In this document: positions 58,987-64,000 of the stretch, in pieces
Layout of the letters: each line of letters starts with the position of its first letter
Position numbering within the stretch: the first letter of the stretch is position 1
NCBI GenBank assembly: GCA_002917075.1
Contig: NTMA01000006.1
Span: 62,001-126,000 of the forward strand
Length of the DNA stretch: 64,000 nucleotides
Source: Hawksworthiomyces lignivorus
Lineage: Eukaryota; Ascomycota; Sordariomycetes; Ophiostomatales; Ophiostomataceae
Direction: 5' to 3'
The notes under the pieces: model-generated
The model's input: only the letters and a program-made list of their open reading frames with translations
The model's database searches: none
What the model was told of the DNA's origin: nothing
Program-made: the position numbers and the translations under genes

Positions 58987-61526
58987 TCAGTCGTCCACTA
59001 CTATGGTACCATTGACTGAGCCATCCACAACCGCGCCCTCCCGGTCGCCGACACCGTTCAGAAGGTTTATTGAAGGTTCTGCGATCGCGGCTGGGTTGGC
59101 AAGTTTTGCCTTCTTGGCTGCAGGTTGGCCGTTACTGTCGTCTTCGCGGGGCCGCTTGGTCGGCGGTGCCTCGGCTTCTACAAGGATCAGGTCGTCATCG
59201 TCGTCGATAATTAGCGTATGTTTCCCGTTCTGCTGCACTGCGGCGCCGTTTGTCTTTGGAGCAGCCGCGACATGAGGCTCAGGAGCCTTCTTCTTTGGCC
59301 GCTTGGGAATGGTTGGCTTTTCATCGAGGTTGACGGCCACAAAGGCCTTATCACCCAATGGTTCTTTTCTACGGGTGTGTCAGCAGATGAACATCCCAGG
59401 CAAGAAATGTAAAACAGAGCAAAACAAAATTCAAAACATACGCATCCTCAATATTAATGACAACGTTGACAAATGGTTCGTCGTCATCATCATCGATCAC
59501 CGTAAGAAAACTTCCATGAGAGATGCCTATGATGCGTCGTTAGCCGAAGTAAAGCAAAACAAGAGTCGATTGTCAAAAAGAGACACGGTGAGAGCTCACC
59601 AAGTTCGTTGAGCTTCTTGTCAAGGTTATCGGTCTCCTCGACGTCGTACAGAATGCCAACATCGTTGTTTACGACAAACTCCCGGTCAGCACCAAAACCA
59701 AGCTGTCCCTGGATAAGGTCTTCGACGACGTCGTTCAGGGTGGCCTTTTCAAAGTCGACCCGTATGCTGACCTGGTAGCAGCTGCAGACAGGACACTCTG
59801 GATTTGGCTTGCGGGCCTGGTCAGCCGCCAGAAGACGGTCGGCCGCAAAGGGCGTAAGAAAGACCTGATCGAATTTTCTGTCAGTTTCTGCCGTAGATGT
59901 AATACGAAGAGATGCACCACGTAAACCGCGGAGGGATGAGGTTTCTAAAAGGGAAAACAAGACAAAAAAAAAAAAACCTAAAGAACCCACCTCTCGCACT
60001 GAATCAAACTGCCCCTTGAGCACCTTGAACGACTGGAGCACGCACAGCCCGGCCACGATGGCGTTGGTCGTGGCAATGGCCGGGATGATGTTGCCGGCCA
60101 TCTGCTTGATGTCGAAGCGCGACTTGCGCTCGATGCCGAACACGGTCGCGCGGATGTTGGCGCTGGCCGCGACGAAATCGAGCGTGTCGATGTCGTCCTT
60201 GTCAAACTCGATGATGGCGGCCTCGGTGCCCTCGCCAGCGTCGCACGCCTTCTGCACCCGTCGGCTCAGCCGCTCGATGCTGTCGTTGAACACCACGACG
60301 CTCTCTTCGAGCGTCCAGACCGCCTGGCCGTCCCGGAGGATCTGCTGCCGCGCGGCTTCGGGGTCGTCACCGCCACGCTCGCGCAGCCGCGCGGCCACCT
60401 GCGCCATGACAGCGTCGTAGGCCAGGGGTTCCGGCGGTGCGCGCGTCTTCCACATATCCTCCATGGAGCGCAGGCGCAGGACGTCGGCGTAGAAGACTTT
60501 TTCGAACAGCTTCTGCGCGAATTGTGGCGTGCCGATGGCCTGACGGATGGCCTTGAGGGCCTGTGACTCCTTGTGCAGCTCGGCGATCTCGGTGGCGTTC
60601 TGGGCGTCCTCGGCGTGGTCGAATGCGGACTCGTCCTCGCTGTCTCCGAACATCTCGTTCAGCAGGTAGCTCTTGCCCCAGACGATACAGTGGATGGACT
60701 GGCTGGGCGTGCTGCGGATGGTGCAGACGGGGAAGGACTTGGGCGCCTCCTTGGGGCTGCAGTCGTAGCAGGCGGTGACGCCGCGGCGGATGACCTGCAC
60801 CTGGCCGTTGAAACCTGTGGTGCCGCTCTCGATCAGAGGCACGTCGGCGGCTAGGCACATGCGGTTGACGTGGCGGCGCGCGTCGAGGTTGTCGAGGGCG
60901 TTGAAGACGAGGCGGAAGCTGCGGAAGAAGGCCACGTCGAAGGGGCTGCGGTCCTTGATGTTGGCGTGGTGGGCGACCAGCTTCACGTGCGGGTTGAAAC
61001 GCTGGGCTGCGTCGCGCGCAACCAGCGCCTTAGGCTTCTTGATGTGCTCGTGGCGGAACAGGAACTGGCGGTTTAGGTTGCTAAGGTCGATGGTGTCGAG
61101 GTCGACAATGTGGACTTCACCGAAGCCAGTGAGGACGAGCGTCTTCAGCAGCTCGCAGCCGATGCCGCCAGCACCGACGAGTAAGACACGGGACTATAAA
61201 TACGACGTGTCAGAGAATGTGACGCGAGAAGAAAGAAAAGAGGAAGGCCCTCCTATGATAGATTTCGAGCGAACAAGGCTCTGTCCCAACTTCGCGTGCT
61301 TCTTCCTCCCACTGCGCTCAGTCGCAACACCCGACTTGCCAGTACTCCCCAGACATACCTGCTTCACATGCGCGTTCAGTTCTGAGCCTAGTGCATGGTA
61401 ATTGTGAATGTCGCGTTGAGAGATCCCCTTTCGTTGCGCGGCAGGCGTACAAGGATCTTGCTGGCCGGAGGTGGGATGCGCGGCCAGTCCTGCCGCCGTA
61501 GGTAGCGACTGGATGTCTGTAGCCAT
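58987..61526 (-). CDS. UBA2: SUMO-activating enzyme subunit 2 (Uba2)
   Basis: Catalytic subunit of the heterodimeric SUMO E1 (partner Aos1), which adenylates SUMO and carries it as a thioester to Ubc9 in the nucleus. The protein has 700 residues in exons 61526-61359, 61193-59991, 59864-59600, 59526-59442 and 59368-58987. Motifs include the ATP-binding VLLVGAGGIGCELLK, DLDTIDLSNLNRQFLFR, the zinc ligands CYDC and later CPVC, the active-site Cys near 213 in FPVCTIRSTP, and KQMAGNIIPAIATTNAI. The ubiquitin-fold domain (YQVSIRVDFEKATLNDVVED) is followed by an acidic SUMO-binding-like tail (LIIDDDDDLILVE) with a KRPREDD/KKAKL nuclear signal. An N-terminal extension of about 50 residues precedes the adenylation domain. 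The third intron contains a long A-run. Confidence 0.95.
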
Positions 61527-62841
61527 GGTCTGGCTGGTGGTTGTATTAGGATGTGCTCGATATACGCTTTATAAACCTAGTCGAAAGGGAAAGAGTCGAT
61601 GTTGACAAGATTGGGGAGGAAACGACAGAAAGAACAGGTGAGGGAAAAGGTGCGACAACGTTGCAAATGAGGGATGCACGTGAGATGAAGGCTATAAAAA
61701 AGCAATAACGAATGTCCTCGGTCAGCCAAGAAGAAGAGAAGACAAGGACAGCGTAGAGACGGCGGAAGAAGAAAATTGAGAAGAAAAGAAGAGATAGGAA
61801 AGAAGCGGAAAAGAAGAAGAGGAAAGGAAAGGAAAAAAGTTCTCACAAGGCGAGGAAATAATACAAAAGTGAAGACGAAAGTGAAGTTTGGAAGGGGGAA
61901 AGATTGTCGCAAAAGGTGCAGCAATAAGCCTAGTAGTAATAATAATAGCAGTACGGAGTAGTAATAATAGTTAATTGGAAGAGAAAAGGGAAGGAGCTGA
62001 CTGCCAACTGGAAAGGCTCTGTACATAGTGCTAAGATACATACGGAGTAGCCTGCACACTAAACCGCCTAATAACTGCAAGGGACTGGACAATGGCCTGG
62101 CCCTGTAAGCCTACCTCTGCGGCGCGTATGATGCTTGGCAGAAAAAAAGAAAAGAAAAAGGTATCAAAGTAACTATAGAGTATGTATGGAGTACGGAGTA
62201 GTAATAAAACCACCCGCTAAGGCCAGACAGATGTCGTGCGTTTTAGGCGGTGGAATGCTACTCTGCTAGTGCTAACAAGTACAAGTAATACTGTGTCTCG
62301 TACGAGTCTGTGTTCGATTACGGAGCATCGTTCATCAGTGGTGGCGGTGGGTCTTGGCTAATCAGTATATTTGTATAGGTACAGTAGTCTGTGTTATATT
62401 ATCGGTCCGTTGAGCTGACGCGCCAGCTGGCAAGGTGAAAAAATTAATGAGGTGTGACGCATTGCCGCTTTGGTCGCTTCTACAAAAAGACGTTCAGGGG
62501 AAAGCCTTTTCTGGGAAGATCGAACGGAGAGACGGTTGGGTTTTCTTCATCCAGGGTCCAATTGCTATGGTCTCTGTCTGGCCTTCTGAATTATGTGAGT
62601 TTTGCGTGAAATGTGCGTGCAAGGCAGCCTCGTGGAACTATATATACGTTCTCGGTGAATCTCTTGAAGATTCGAGTCACTGCATTTATTTGTTACACTG
62701 GGCAAGGCGGTGGTGGCCACGGTGAGGAGCAGAAAGAAAAAAAAGAGAGAAAAAAAAAAAGAAATTCATTTTTTTATAAAAAGAATTCTCATAAAGGCAC
62801 ACTCAAAGCAGCTGTTTGTTCCCCTTGCTGACCCAGCCAGA
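61527..62841. promoter_or_regulatory. Divergent intergenic region with short repeats
   Basis: 1.3 kb between UBA2 and the queuosine-salvage gene. It is purine-rich on the plus strand (61760-61870) and holds three copies of TACGGAGTA (61952, 62041, 62192), two of them inside a shared 17-base sequence. It ends in an A-rich leader (62735-62790). No supported gene. Confidence 0.5.
61951..62207 (+). repeat. Dispersed direct repeats of TACGGAGTA
   Basis: The 17-base sequence GTACGGAGTAGTAATAA is found at 61951-61967 and again at 62191-62207, and the core TACGGAGTA also occurs at 62041-62049. The copies lie on the same strand within 260 bases. Confidence 0.85.
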
Positions 62842-64000
62842 ATGTCTGACGACGAGGCCGACCCGGAGCTTCTGGAGCTCCTGCGCCAGCACCTGCTCGG
62901 CAAGGTGGCCGTGGCGGATCCGGACGCCGATACCGGCGTGCTGGACGGCGCCGAGTACGTCTACGACAACGCCATCGACGTGGCCCTGGACATGCGCTCG
63001 TGCAAGATGGCCGCCAGGGCCATCCACAGCCAGATGGAGCAGAAGCACTACTCGACGGCCACCTGGGCCGAGCACGAGCTGCACCCCAAGACGCGGGACG
63101 AGAGCACCGTCGCCTTCATCTTCACCATGGACCTGCTGAACTTTTCTTTCTGGTCCGACCTGCCGGAGAGCGACCGCTTCGGCATCGAGTACCGCGGCAA
63201 GAAGTGGACGGGCTACTGGAGCCTGGTGGCCGCGCTGCAGCGCGCGCTGGACGAAGGTAGGCGTCCCTCTCTCTCCCTCCCCCCTTTATCCCCACAAAAT
63301 CCCCCCCCTGACAGCAGATCGCGAGCCGGTCTCGCCATAATGGAAAAAAACAAAATAAAAATAAAAGACTGTTAGCTGACGCCACATCTCCTCTGCCAGA
63401 CATCCCCATTACGTCCTCTGACTTTTGGCAGAGCGAGGACGAGTGCAACATGGAGCTGATGCGCCGGGTGTTCCGGTCGGCGTCGGACGAGGAGATGCCG
63501 CTGCTGGCCGAGCGCCTGGAGTGCCTGCGCGAGGCCGGCCGCGTGCTGTACGACAAGTACGAGTGCAGCGTGGCCAACGTCGTCGAGGCGGCCGATGGCT
63601 CGGCCGCCAAGCTAGTCAACATCCTGGCGCGCGACTTCCCGTGCTTCCGCGACGAGTTCCCCTGGCCCGGGGCCGGCAGCAGCTACTCGCAGCGCAAGCG
63701 GCCCGTGCGCTTCCTCAAGCGGGCGCAGATCCTCGTCGCCGAGCTGTGGGCCTGCTTCCAGGGCGAGGGCTACGGCGCCTTCCGCGACATCGACAAGCTG
63801 ACCATGTTCGCCGACTACCGCGTGCCCCAGATCCTGCACTCCATGGGCTGCCTATACTACAGCCCGCCGCTGCTGACGGCCATCCAGGCCAAGAAGCCCA
63901 TTCCCAGCGGCAGCAGCTGGGAGATGCAGCTGCGAGGTGAGCCTGCCCCTGCGCGCGGAAAGAAACAAGAAGGATCGGCTGCTAACCCCCTCTCGTGTCT
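62842..64000 (+). CDS. Queuosine-nucleotide N-glycosylase/hydrolase, 5' part
   Basis: N-terminal part of the queuosine salvage protein (Qng1/DUF2419 family), which frees queuine from queuosine 5'-phosphate for re-use in tRNA. Exons seen are 62842-63256 and 63400-63936; a third exon follows a GTGAGC donor at 63937 beyond the window. Family features are AAIDV-like DNAIDVALDMRSCKMAARAI, TATWAEHELHPKT, FIFTMDLLNFSFWSD, RGKKWTGYWSLVAAL, then AKLVNILARDFPCFRDE, KRAQILVAELWACFQGEG, LTMFADYRVPQILHSMG. The stretch DLLNFSFW followed by W(T)GYWSL is the conserved substrate-pocket region. It is divergent from UBA2 and high in GC. The family assignment is strong; it is truncated here. Confidence 0.9.

Noticed and set aside
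1..64000. CRISPR arrays, bacterial operons, riboswitches, integrated virus or intact transposon
   Set aside because: No regularly spaced repeats, no Shine-Dalgarno-linked gene strings, no transposase, integrase, reverse transcriptase or terminal repeats were seen; the gene structure is clearly eukaryotic.

Overview
The window is eukaryotic nuclear DNA, most likely from a filamentous ascomycete (Pezizomycotina). Coding exons are GC-rich. Introns are short (46 to 379 bp, most 50 to 130) with GTRAGT-like donors, some visible CTAAC branch sites and YAG acceptors. Intergenic DNA is pyrimidine-rich and there are no operons. I find 21 protein genes (two cut by the window ends) and one nuclear tRNA gene. 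Exon junctions were checked by reading-frame arithmetic; no transcript or database evidence was available. Order and genus cannot be fixed from sequence alone.

Left part (1-18.5 kb): 3' end of the delta subunit of the COPI coat; a Gtt1-like glutathione S-transferase; a large alpha/beta-hydrolase lipase; a divergent pair made of a YCII-like small protein and an atypical short-chain dehydrogenase whose usual Tyr-Lys pair is replaced; a four-helix (MARVEL-like) membrane protein; a protein with two ABM-like halves; a D-2-hydroxyacid dehydrogenase; a probable GPI-anchored protein; and a coiled-coil protein.

Middle part (19.7-29.2 kb): three neighbouring large or unusual genes. They are an ankyrin/ClpB-type AAA+ ATPase, a BTB-like protein, and a 1,345-residue protein that joins a stonustoxin(SNTX)-like N-terminus, a helical region, a Cys-rich zinc-binding-like module, a P-loop GTPase domain, a second Cys-rich segment, a coiled coil and a disordered tail. 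This last gene is the most remarkable object in the window; its architecture recalls multi-domain signalling or defence proteins, but its function is unknown.

Right part (30-64 kb): an M1 aminopeptidase; a 1,666-residue KDM4-type JmjN-JmjC-extended PHD histone demethylase; a long gene-poor stretch with an intron-containing tRNA-Ile(AAU) and one orphan exon-like frame; a mucin-like Ser/Thr-rich secreted protein; a Cys-rich single-pass membrane protein; the sphingoid-base-phosphate phosphatase (Lcb3 type); a mitochondrial 3-oxoacyl-ACP reductase (Oar1 type); the SUMO E1 subunit Uba2; and the 5' part of a queuosine-salvage glycosylase (Qng1 type). The genes serve unrelated housekeeping jobs (vesicle coat, sphingolipid turnover, mitochondrial fatty-acid synthesis, SUMO activation, peptide trimming, chromatin, tRNA-modification salvage), so no common pathway links them.
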